Of a stretch of DNA of 64,000 bases, positions 46,051 through 53,478 are shown piece by piece (position 1 is the stretch's first letter; every line of letters starts with the position of its first letter). The position numbers and the translations under genes are program-made. The stretch comes from Actinokineospora auranticolor (GTDB lineage: Bacteria > Actinomycetota > Actinomycetes > Mycobacteriales > Pseudonocardiaceae), in NCBI RefSeq assembly GCF_002934265.1, contig NZ_PTIX01000007.1, forward strand, positions 1-64,000. The letters run 5' to 3'. The notes beneath the pieces are model-generated. The model did not search any database and was not told the origin of the DNA. It saw nothing but the letters and a program-made list of their open reading frames with translations.

Positions 46051-46508
46051 CCATCCGCGTCGCGCCCCTCACCGCCGCAGACGTCGGCGAGGCGCTCACC
46101 GTCCAGCGCGCCGCCTACGTCACCGAGGCCCAGCGCTACACCCAGCCGTTCATCCCGCCGCTGGTGGAGACGGTCGAGCAGTTCCGCGCCGACCTGGCCG
46201 TCGCCGTCGGCGCCTGGTCGGGCACCCGGCTCGTCGGCAGCGTCCGCGGCCGGGTCGACGGCACCCGCATGGAGATCGCCCGCTTCTCCGTCGCCCCGGA
46301 CCAGCAGGGAACCGGCGTCGGCCGCGCCCTGCTGGCCGCCGTCGAGGCCGCCGCCCCGCCCGAGGTCGACACGTTCTGGTTGATCACCGGCGCCGACAGC
46401 CACGACAACCAGCGCCTCTACCGCAAGGCGGGCTACGAGCCCTCCGGCGACCACGTCGACAAGGTCGGCATCCGCCTCGTCGTCATGGCGAAGCCCCGCC
46501 GGGCGTGA
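46047..46508 (+). CDS. GNAT-family N-acetyltransferase
   Basis: The 153-residue acetyltransferase has the acetyl-CoA loop PDQQGTGVGRALLAAVEA (motif A) and a C-terminal NQRLYRKAGYEPSG (motif B). The acceptor is unknown. GTG 46047 overlaps the DUF4262 stop by four bases, so the pair is co-translated. Confidence 0.9.
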   Translation: MTIRVAPLTAADVGEALTVQRAAYVTEAQRYTQPFIPPLVETVEQFRADLAVAVGAWSGTRLVGSVRGRVDGTRMEIARFSVAPDQQGTGVGRALLAAVEAAAPPEVDTFWLITGADSHDNQRLYRKAGYEPSGDHVDKVGIRLVVMAKPRRA

Positions 46509-46660
46509 ACTCGTCCACCCCCGGGGTGGTCGATGCGGCATCGGGTGAATCGGTCCGCACGCGGTGGGGTGGACACGGTCCTCTAACGGGTTGGTCGCCG
46601 TTTTCCGCGCGGTGCGCGGAGATACCTCGGAGGCGTCCACCGCGAGCTGTCCACAGTGGA

Positions 46661-47659
46661 GTGGCCGGGTGGGTCGACCGATTCCCGTCCAATGGAGGAT
46701 CCATAGCACGCGCCAGCGTGGTCGTTCTGGTCTCGACAGCCGCCATCGCCGCGAGCACCCTCGCACCAGCCGCCGAGGCCGAACCCGCCGCGTCCCACCA
46801 GTGGGTCGCGCTGGGCGACTCGTACACGGCCGGGGTGATCAAGGCCGCGGGCGACGTCTACGAGGTCCCCCGGGACGGCTGTGAGCGCACCGACCAGTCG
46901 TACCCCCAGCTCATCGACCGCGACCTCGGCTCGCTGTTCGACCTGATCAACGTCAGTTGCGGTGCCGCGACCGTCGAGGAGGTCACCTTCCGGGCGCAGG
47001 AGCCGCGGGGGTACCACTTCCCGCCCGCCTTCGAAGACCCGGATTACCCGTTCCCCGCGGTGCCGCCGCAGTCCGCCGCGATGGGCCCCGGCACCGACGT
47101 GGTCACCGTCGGCGTGAGCGGCAACACCGCCGGGTTCGCCGAGATCCTCGCCCGGTGCCTGCCGCTGGGCGGGGAGTCGGGTGGCGAGGGCACCCCGTGC
47201 AAGGACGAGTTGGCCGAGGGCATCCCGGACCGGCTGAACAAGGTGAGCGGGGACTACGACGAGATGCTCACCGTGCTGCACGAACGCGCCCCGGACGCGA
47301 AGATCCTCGCCGTCGGCTATCCCACGGTCGTCCCCGAGGACACCACCAAGTGCGAGTACAACAACCAGGAGCAGTTCGGTTCGATCGCGCCGGGCGACCT
47401 GGAGTGGCTGCGCACGGGCGTCCTGGAACCCCTCAACAAGGTCATCGAGGACACGGCGGGCAAGCACGATTCCGCCCGGTTCGTCGACCTCTACGACTCC
47501 TCGCGCGACCACAGCGTCTGCGACGCCGCCAAGTGGGTCGACGGCATCTTCACCAGGGCCCTCGACCAGCCCGCCCTCGTGCACCCCAACGCCCGCGGCC
47601 ACCGCAACGCCGCCGACCACGTGGCGATGGCGATGCTCGAGGCGCTCGACATCGGCTGA
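46661..47659 (+). CDS. secreted SGNH/GDSL-family lipase or esterase
   Basis: The protein has a signal peptide (ARASVVVLVSTAAIAASTLA, cut near AEA) and SGNH blocks: WVALGDSYTAG with the nucleophile Ser, VSCGAAT, GVSGNTAGF with the oxyanion Asn, and a late HPNARGH with the catalytic His. Cysteines suggest outside folding. The start is uncertain: the frame is open from GTG 46505, GTG 46661 is used here, but the best ribosome site (AATGGAGG at 46691) pairs with an ATA at 46703. No start fits perfectly. Confidence 0.8.
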   Translation: MAGWVDRFPSNGGSIARASVVVLVSTAAIAASTLAPAAEAEPAASHQWVALGDSYTAGVIKAAGDVYEVPRDGCERTDQSYPQLIDRDLGSLFDLINVSCGAATVEEVTFRAQEPRGYHFPPAFEDPDYPFPAVPPQSAAMGPGTDVVTVGVSGNTAGFAEILARCLPLGGESGGEGTPCKDELAEGIPDRLNKVSGDYDEMLTVLHERAPDAKILAVGYPTVVPEDTTKCEYNNQEQFGSIAPGDLEWLRTGVLEPLNKVIEDTAGKHDSARFVDLYDSSRDHSVCDAAKWVDGIFTRALDQPALVHPNARGHRNAADHVAMAMLEALDIG

Positions 47660-47671
47660 CCCGCGCCGGGC

Positions 47672-47706
47672 ACGCGTCGACCCGTGGCGGGCACGGGTCG
47701 ACGCGT
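47672..47706. terminator. bidirectional hairpin after the SGNH hydrolase
   Basis: ACGCGTCGACCCGT at 47672-47685 pairs perfectly with ACGGGTCGACGCGT at 47693-47706 around seven bases. It separates the hydrolase gene from the convergent DUF985 gene. Confidence 0.85.
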
Positions 47707-47708
47707 CG

Positions 47709-48140
47709 TCATGGCGTGCGCAGCAGTCGCGCCAGGTCAGGCTGGTCGCGGACCAGCTCGGCCGTCCCGGGTTCCACGACGGCGCCCGCGAACGGCGGCA
47801 CCACCACCGTCCCGATCAACGACCACGACCCGGTCTCCGACGCCCGCCACGCCCCCGAGGGGATCACCAGCTGCGGTCGTTCACCCGCCCGCAGGTCCGG
47901 TCCGAGCCGCACCGCCCGATAGCCAACGGGGTCCAGCAGGTGCACCGTCAGTGCCGCCCCCGCGTGGTGGACGTACAGCTCGTCGCGGTCCACGCGGTGC
48001 CAGCTCGAGTACGCGGGCGCCGCCAGCAGGTAGTAGATGGCGGAGAAGCTCTCCCCGACCCACGAGTCGGTGAAGTACTGGCCCGCCAACGGCAGCGGGC
48101 TCAACCCCAACAGCTCGACCACTTCGCGCGCTTCGGTCAC
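47709..48140 (-). CDS. DUF985-type cupin protein, second copy
   Basis: The 143-residue cupin runs from LGLSPLPLAGQYFTDSWVG through SAIYYLLAAPAYSSWHRVDRDEL to a RPQLVIPSGAWRAS strand. It is a close paralogue of the gene just upstream (48181-48615) and was surely produced by tandem duplication. A small metal or sugar-like ligand is likely by family; none is shown. GTG 48140 has no good ribosome site; it may depend on the upstream copy, 40 bases away. Confidence 0.8.
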   Translation of the reverse strand: MTEAREVVELLGLSPLPLAGQYFTDSWVGESFSAIYYLLAAPAYSSWHRVDRDELYVHHAGAALTVHLLDPVGYRAVRLGPDLRAGERPQLVIPSGAWRASETGSWSLIGTVVVPPFAGAVVEPGTAELVRDQPDLARLLRTP

Positions 48141-48180
48141 CGCGCAAGGGATACGGGACGCCGCCAAAGCCGGGCTGAGG

Positions 48181-48615
48181 TCAGGGCGCGGCGGGCAGCA
48201 GCCTGGCCAGCTCCGGCCGGTCCGCGACCAGCGACGGCGTCCCGAACTCCACGCACTCGTCGGTGTACGGCGGCACCACGACCGTCCCCACCAGCGACCA
48301 CGCCGCGGTCTCCGACGCCTGCCAGGTCCCCGCGGGTACCACCAGCTGCGGCCGCTCACCCGCGCGCAGATCCGTCCCCAGCCGCGCCGACCGGTACCCA
48401 CCTGGCCCCAGGAGGTGCACGGTCAACGCCGACCCGGCGTGGAAGGCGTACACCTCGTCCCGGTCCAGTCGGTGCCACGCCGAGTATCCCGGCGCCGCAA
48501 GCAGGTAGTAGATCGACGAAAAGTGATCACCGCCCCACGTTTCGGTGAAATAGCCGCCCTCGACCGGCAACGGGCGCAGCCCCAACCGCTCGATGATGTC
48601 ACTCGCCTCGGTCAT
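48181..48615 (-). CDS. DUF985-type cupin protein, first copy
   Basis: The 144-residue protein is a single cupin: LGLRPLPVEGGYFTETWGGD, SSIYYLLAAPGYSAWHRLD, YAFHAGSALTVHLLG, RPQLVVPAGTWQAS, WSLVGTVVVPPY. ATG 48615 follows GGGGTTGG. Together with its downstream copy it forms a two-gene minus-strand unit opposite the metallophosphoesterase gene. Confidence 0.85.
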   Translation of the reverse strand: MTEASDIIERLGLRPLPVEGGYFTETWGGDHFSSIYYLLAAPGYSAWHRLDRDEVYAFHAGSALTVHLLGPGGYRSARLGTDLRAGERPQLVVPAGTWQASETAAWSLVGTVVVPPYTDECVEFGTPSLVADRPELARLLPAAP

Positions 48616-48696
48616 CCCAACCCCCATCAAGGTCAATCTCCGCCACCGAACGCGCACGGGCGGATACGATCATGGATACCGCGACCAGAGGAGGGG

Positions 48697-50418
48697 ATGA
48701 CAGTGCCCCGACCCCGCCCAGCCGATCTCTCCGCGCGCGAAGTCGGTTTCCAGCGCCGGGAAGCGGTCCGGTGGCTGGCACCCGGCGTGCTCGTCACCAC
48801 CGGCCTCCAGTCGGTGATCGCCGCCATCTTCGGCTCCTACGCCGACAAGCGCGAACTCCAGGGCAGCCTCGACGCCGACCTGCACGACCACGGCGACGGC
48901 ACCGAGCTGTGGTTCGACTTCGTCGCCGACCTCGGCGACGGCTTCGACGCCACCTACTCCGTCGCGTCCCTGCTCGCCGCCGACCACCTCGACGTCGACG
49001 GCCACCGCTTACCCCGGGGCGGTCTGCTGGTGATGGGCGGCGACGAGGTCTACCCCTCGGCCTCCACCAGCGCGTACGAGGACCGCTCCAAAGGCGTCTA
49101 CCGGGCCGCGTTCCCCGCCGTCGAGGGGGAGCCGCCCGCCCTCTACGCCCTCCCCGGCAACCACGACTGGTACGACGGCCTCACCGCCTTCCTGCGCGTC
49201 TTCGCCCAGCAGCGCTCTTTCGGTGGTTGGCAGACCGCGCAAGCCCGGTCGTATTTCGCCATTCGGCTCCCCAACCGCTGGTGGCTGCTGGCAATCGACA
49301 CCCAATTCGACGACTACGTCGACGCCCCGCAGCTGGAGTACTTCCGCCGCGCGACAGCGGAAATGGCCGCGGGCGACGCCGTCATCCTGTGCACGTCCAA
49401 GCCCGCCTGGGTCGCCGCCGGATCCGGCGGCGAGACCAAGGGCTACGACACGATCGAGTTCTTCGACCGCGAGATCGTCCGCGCCAAAGGCGCCGAGACC
49501 CGCGTGATGCTCTCCGGCGACAAGCACCACTACGCCCGCTTCGCCGAACGCGACGGCACCGGCCGCCAACGCGTCACCTGCGGCCTCGGCGGCGCCTACC
49601 TCGCCGCCACCCACCGGCTCCCCGAGACCCTCTGCCTGCCGCCCGCCGAGTCCCGCGTCCGCGAGCCGTCCCCACCCGCCTTCTACGACCTCGAAACCCG
49701 CTACCCGGACCGGGACACCTCCCGGCGCCTGGCCGCCGGGATCACCGCCCTCCCTTGGCGCAACCGCACCTTCTGGGCGCTCACCGGCGCCTTCCAGACC
49801 GTCATGACCCTCGCGGTCCTCTACGGCATCGTGCAGACCGACATCGGCGCCCGGGGCTTCTTCGGGCTCCTCGGCAGCTGGGCGCCCGCCGCGATCATCG
49901 GCGTGGTCCTCGTCGTCGCGGGCACCACGTTCGCCCGCATGGGCGGCAAAACCAAGCCCGCCGCCGCCCGGTTCGCGGGCGTGCTGCACGCGTTCGCGCA
50001 CATCGGGCTCAGCGTCGGCTGGTCGTTCCTCGTAGTAGCGCTGTACAAGCACGCCCTGCCCGACGGCGCCGGCCAGGACTGGGCCACGCTCGCCGTCGTC
50101 GGCCTGGGCACACCGGTCGTGATCGGGTTCGTCGACGCCGAGATCGTCGCGATCTACCTCCTCCTGGCCAGCCGCGCGAACATCAACCTCAACGAGGTCA
50201 TGGCCGGGCAGAGCATCGAGGACTACAAGGGCTTCCTGCGCCTGCGCATCGCGGCCAACGGCGACCTCACCATCCACCCCGTGCGCCTCGACCGCGTCTG
50301 CCGCGACTGGCGGGCCCAACCCGCCGCCGACGCGACCGCGCCCTGGTTCGCTCCCGGCACCCCGCTGGCGCCCCACTTGATCGAACCGCCGATCACCGTG
50401 CCCCGCGTGTCGGGGTGA
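48697..50418 (+). CDS. membrane-bound metallophosphoesterase
   Basis: The 573-residue protein has a calcineurin-like phosphoesterase domain (DLGDGFDATY, LLVMGGDEVYP, LPGNHDWYDG, MLSGDKHHYARF) followed by about four membrane segments from residue 365 to 505 (TFWALTGAFQTVMTLAVLYG, APAAIIGVVLVVAG, FAHIGLSVGWSFLVVALY, VVIGFVDAEIVAIYLLLA). Metal ligands typical of the fold are present. The substrate is unknown. ATG 48697 follows AGAGGAGGGG. Confidence 0.85.
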   Translation: MTVPRPRPADLSAREVGFQRREAVRWLAPGVLVTTGLQSVIAAIFGSYADKRELQGSLDADLHDHGDGTELWFDFVADLGDGFDATYSVASLLAADHLDVDGHRLPRGGLLVMGGDEVYPSASTSAYEDRSKGVYRAAFPAVEGEPPALYALPGNHDWYDGLTAFLRVFAQQRSFGGWQTAQARSYFAIRLPNRWWLLAIDTQFDDYVDAPQLEYFRRATAEMAAGDAVILCTSKPAWVAAGSGGETKGYDTIEFFDREIVRAKGAETRVMLSGDKHHYARFAERDGTGRQRVTCGLGGAYLAATHRLPETLCLPPAESRVREPSPPAFYDLETRYPDRDTSRRLAAGITALPWRNRTFWALTGAFQTVMTLAVLYGIVQTDIGARGFFGLLGSWAPAAIIGVVLVVAGTTFARMGGKTKPAAARFAGVLHAFAHIGLSVGWSFLVVALYKHALPDGAGQDWATLAVVGLGTPVVIGFVDAEIVAIYLLLASRANINLNEVMAGQSIEDYKGFLRLRIAANGDLTIHPVRLDRVCRDWRAQPAADATAPWFAPGTPLAPHLIEPPITVPRVSG

Positions 50419-50438
50419 TCGCGGACCGGTCCACCCCC

Positions 50439-50461
50439 TAGGCTCTCGAACGAGTGTTCAC
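50439..50461 (+). promoter_or_regulatory. ruvCAB promoter with SOS (LexA) box
   Basis: TAGGCT at 50439-50444 is a -10; directly after it TCGAACGAGTGTTCAC at 50446-50461 matches the actinobacterial SOS box TCGAAC-N4-GTTCGA except for the last two bases. LexA bound here would block the start site. Confidence 0.8.
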
Positions 50462-50487
50462 GAGCGAGCCGACCTGGAGCGATCACC

Positions 50488-51072
50488 GTGCGTGTGCTGG
50501 GCGTCGACCCCGGGCTGACCCGGCTCGGCATCGCCGTGGTCGACGGTGGCGCGGGCCGCGCGGTGCGCGCGGTCGCGGTCGACGTGGTGCGCACCCCGGC
50601 CGAGGACGTGCTGCCCGCCCGGCTGCTGCGCGTCGCGGACGCGGTGGAGGGCTGGCTCGACCGCCACCGACCCGAGGTCGTCGCCATCGAGCGGGTGTTC
50701 AGCCAGCACAACGTGCGCACCGCGATGGCCACCGCGCAGGCCGCGGGCGTGGTCGCCCTCGCCGCCGCCCGCCGCGACCTGCCGGTCATGTTCCACACCC
50801 CCAGCGAGGTCAAGGCCGCCGTCACCGGCTCCGGCCGGGCCGACAAGGCGCAGGTCGCGGCCATGGTGACCAGGCTGCTCGGGCTCGCCGAGGCGCCCAA
50901 ACCCGCCGACGCCGCCGACGCCCTGGCCATCGCCATCTGCCACCTGTGGCGGGCGCCGGTGCGCAACCGGATGGCCGAGGCCGAGGCGAGGGCGGCGGAA
51001 CTGGCCCGCAAGCACCGTGCGAGGCTGGCCGCCGCGGCGCGCGAGACCAAGAGCGGAACGGTGAACAGGTGA
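50488..51072 (+). CDS. ruvC: Holliday junction resolvase RuvC
   Basis: The 194-residue endonuclease cuts Holliday junctions. Catalytic acids are visible: Asp7 in [10 protein letters not shown], Glu68 in AIERVF and the [12 protein letters not shown] pair near 143-146. GTG 50488 follows TGGAGCG. It leads ruvC-ruvA-ruvB with overlapping ends and sits behind an SOS box. Confidence 0.97.
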   Translation: MRVLGVDPGLTRLGIAVVDGGAGRAVRAVAVDVVRTPAEDVLPARLLRVADAVEGWLDRHRPEVVAIERVFSQHNVRTAMATAQAAGVVALAAARRDLPVMFHTPSEVKAAVTGSGRADKAQVAAMVTRLLGLAEAPKPADAADALAIAICHLWRAPVRNRMAEAEARAAELARKHRARLAAAARETKSGTVNR

Positions 51073-51665
51073 TCTCCTCGGTGCGGGGCCAGGTGGCCTC
51101 GATCGGACTCGACCACGCCGTGGTCGAGGTCGGCGGTGTCGGTTTCGCCGTGCAGGCCACGCCGCACACCCTGGCCACCCTGCGGCGCGGCGAGCAGGCC
51201 GCGCTGGCCACCGCGCTCGTGGTCCGCGAGGACTCGCTCACCCTCTTCGGCTTCGCCGACACCGAGGCCCGCGACCTGTTCTGGCTGCTGCAGACCGTGT
51301 CCGGCATCGGCCCCCGGCTGGCCCTGGCCACCCTCGCCGTGCTCGAACCCGCGCAGCTGCGCGCCGCGCTCGCCGACGGCAACCTGACCGTGCTCACCCA
51401 GGTCCCCGGCATCGGCCGCAAGGGCGCCGAGCGGCTGTGCATCGAGCTGCGCGACAAGGTCGGCGCGCTGCCCGCCGGTGCCGAGTCCCCGGTCGCGCCC
51501 GCCGCGGGCGCGGTCCGCGGCTCGGTCGTCGAGGCCCTGGTCGGGCTCGGGTTCCCGGTCAAGCAGGCCGAGCAGACCGTCGACGGCGTGCTCGCCGCCG
51601 ACGCGGGCGCCGACACCGCCGGCGTGCTGCGCCAGGCCCTGGCCACGCTCGGCCGCAAGCGCTGA
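51069..51665 (+). CDS. ruvA: Holliday junction branch migration protein RuvA
   Basis: The 198-residue DNA-binding subunit has the OB domain ([20 protein letters not shown]), two helix-hairpin-helix motifs ([18 protein letters not shown] and [15 protein letters not shown]) and domain III ([19 protein letters not shown]) that contacts RuvB. GTG 51069 overlaps the ruvC stop by four bases. Confidence 0.97.
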   Translation: MISSVRGQVASIGLDHAVVEVGGVGFAVQATPHTLATLRRGEQAALATALVVREDSLTLFGFADTEARDLFWLLQTVSGIGPRLALATLAVLEPAQLRAALADGNLTVLTQVPGIGRKGAERLCIELRDKVGALPAGAESPVAPAAGAVRGSVVEALVGLGFPVKQAEQTVDGVLAADAGADTAGVLRQALATLGRKR

Positions 51666-52717
51666 TGGACGAGCCCGAGGACGACTGGCGCGACCTGTCC
51701 CCGGTCGCCAACCCCGGCGAGCGCGACGACGAGTCCTCGCTGCGACCGCGCAGGCTGGCCGAGTTCGTCGGCCAACCCCGGGTCCGCGAGCAGCTGCAAC
51801 TGGTCCTCGAAGGCGCCACCCGGCGCGGCGCGCCGCCGGACCACGTGCTGCTCTCCGGCCCGCCCGGGCTCGGCAAGACCAGCCTCGCCATGATCATCGC
51901 CGCCGAGTTGGGCAGGCCCATCCGGATCACCTCCGGCCCGGCGCTGGAGCGCGCGGGCGACCTGGCCGCGATGCTGTCGAACCTGGTCGACGGCGAGGTC
52001 ATGTTCATCGACGAGATCCACCGCATCGCCCGCCCCGCCGAGGAGATGCTGTACCTCGCGATGGAGGACTTCCGGGTCGACGTGGTCGTCGGCAAGGGCC
52101 CCGGCGCCACCTCCATCCCGCTGGAGATCGCCCCGTTCACGCTGGTCGGCGCCACCACGCGCGCCGGCTCGCTCACCGGCCCGCTGCGCGACCGCTTCGG
52201 CTTCACCGCGCACATGGAGTTCTACGCCGCCGAGGACCTCGAACTCGTGCTGCGCCGCTCGGCCACCATCCTCGGCATCGACCTGCGCCCCGACGGCGCC
52301 GCCGAGATCGCGGGCCGCTCCCGGGGCACCCCGCGCATCGCCAACCGGCTGCTGCGCCGGGTCCGCGACTACGCCGAGGTCCGCGGCGACGGCTCCGTCG
52401 ACCGGGAAACCGCGCGGGCCGCGCTGAAGGTCTACGACGTCGACGAACTCGGCCTCGACCGCCTCGACCGGGCCGTTCTCGACGCGCTCGTGCGCTCCTT
52501 CGGCGGCGGCCCGGTCGGCGTGGCGACGTTGGCGGTGGCCGTCGGGGAGGAAACGACTACCGTGGAAGAGGTGTGCGAGCCCTACCTCGTCCGCGCGGGC
52601 ATGCTGGCCCGCACGCCGAGGGGCCGGGTCGCCACCGCGCTCGCGTGGTCCCACCTGGGGCTCACCGCCCCGACGGACGCACCGGGCCGGGCGGCACCTA
52701 CGCTGTTCGAAGAGTGA
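51665..52717 (+). CDS. ruvB: Holliday junction branch migration ATPase RuvB
   Basis: The 350-residue AAA+ motor has [19 protein letters not shown], Walker [14 protein letters not shown], Walker [10 protein letters not shown], sensor 1 [19 protein letters not shown] and a winged helix C-terminus ([20 protein letters not shown]). ATG 51665 overlaps the ruvA stop by one base. Confidence 0.97.
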   Translation: MDEPEDDWRDLSPVANPGERDDESSLRPRRLAEFVGQPRVREQLQLVLEGATRRGAPPDHVLLSGPPGLGKTSLAMIIAAELGRPIRITSGPALERAGDLAAMLSNLVDGEVMFIDEIHRIARPAEEMLYLAMEDFRVDVVVGKGPGATSIPLEIAPFTLVGATTRAGSLTGPLRDRFGFTAHMEFYAAEDLELVLRRSATILGIDLRPDGAAEIAGRSRGTPRIANRLLRRVRDYAEVRGDGSVDRETARAALKVYDVDELGLDRLDRAVLDALVRSFGGGPVGVATLAVAVGEETTTVEEVCEPYLVRAGMLARTPRGRVATALAWSHLGLTAPTDAPGRAAPTLFEE

Positions 52718-52742
52718 TCCCCGGTACCGCCCGCGGACGGGT

Positions 52743-52759
52743 CGGGCCCCACGGGCCCG
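52743..52759 (+). terminator. short hairpin after ruvB
   Basis: CGGGCCC-CAC-GGGCCCG, a perfect seven-base stem 25 bases after the ruvB stop. No T-run follows. Directly after it GGCGCGACCTGGCAGA (52759) recurs as GGCGCGACCTGGGCAGA (52824), a direct repeat in the yajC leader. Confidence 0.5.
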
Positions 52760-52878
52760 GCGCGACCTGGCAGACTCGGTACTGACAAAGAAGAAGAATC
52801 GGACGTTTCGCACCGGGCGGAACGGCGCGACCTGGGCAGAACCCGTGCCGTCCCCGATTCCCCCGTGGATGGAGAGAA

Positions 52879-53244
52879 ATGAACCAGGCGCTGCTCCCCC
52901 TGCTGCTCGTCGCCGTGCTGGCGATCCCGCTGGTCCTCGGCTCGCGCCGCCAGAAGAAGATGGTGGCGCAGCAGCAGGAACTCCAGAACTCGCTGACCGT
53001 CGGCGACCGCGTGATGACGACCTCCGGCCTCTACGGCACGGTCTCCGACATCTCCGACGACGCCACCATCGGCATCGAGATCGCCCCGGGCTACGAGACC
53101 ACCTGGCTGCGCCAGGCGATCCGCGAGAAGGTCGGCCCGGACGTGATCGACGACGAGGACGACGACACCGATGAGGACGGCTCCGTCCTGACCGGTGAGC
53201 ACGAGGCCATCCCGGCCGACAGCGACAGCAAGCCGAAGAACTGA
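52879..53244 (+). CDS. yajC: Sec translocon accessory subunit YajC
   Basis: The 121-residue protein has one N-terminal membrane helix (LLPLLLVAVLAIPLVLG), the conserved RRQKKMVAQQQELQNSLTVG and VGDRVMTTSGLYGTVSDIS, and an acidic tail (DDEDDDTDEDGS). It associates with SecDF. Followed by 234 bases with two strong hairpins before secD. Confidence 0.93.
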   Translation: MNQALLPLLLVAVLAIPLVLGSRRQKKMVAQQQELQNSLTVGDRVMTTSGLYGTVSDISDDATIGIEIAPGYETTWLRQAIREKVGPDVIDDEDDDTDEDGSVLTGEHEAIPADSDSKPKN

Positions 53245-53292
53245 GCACGATTCGAACAAGGTCTACGAAGATCGGCTCCAGGTGCCCCGCCT

Positions 53293-53326
53293 TCACGCTG
53301 AGCCCACGCCGGTGGGCGCAGCGTGA
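53293..53326 (+). promoter_or_regulatory. hairpin A in the yajC-secD gap
   Basis: TCACGCTG (53293-53300) pairs with CAGCGTGA (53319-53326), and GCCCAC with GTGGGC inside, around a GCCG loop with one A-G mismatch. It may end the yajC transcript or be part of the secD leader fold. Its right arm GGGCGCAGCGT is fully complementary to ACGCTGCGCCC at 53360-53370. Confidence 0.7.
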
Positions 53327-53362
53327 GCCGTGCAACACCGAGCTGACTTCGCAGGAGGTACG

Positions 53363-53403
53363 CTGCGCCCCCACCCGCGAGTTCGCTCCGGGTGTGGGCG
53401 CAG
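53363..53403 (+). promoter_or_regulatory. hairpin C in the secD leader
   Basis: CTGCGCCC (53363-53370) pairs with GGGCGCAG (53396-53403) and CACCCG with CGGGTG inside, one mismatch, 11-base loop. A perfect ribosome-site-like AGGAGGT at 53353-53359 lies just before it, without a usual start codon behind. Confidence 0.7.
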
Positions 53404-53478
53404 TGTCATGACCACCTATCGCGGCACGCACGAAGTGATCCGTGCGCGAGCCGCGCGAGCCGAGGAGACGGACCGACC

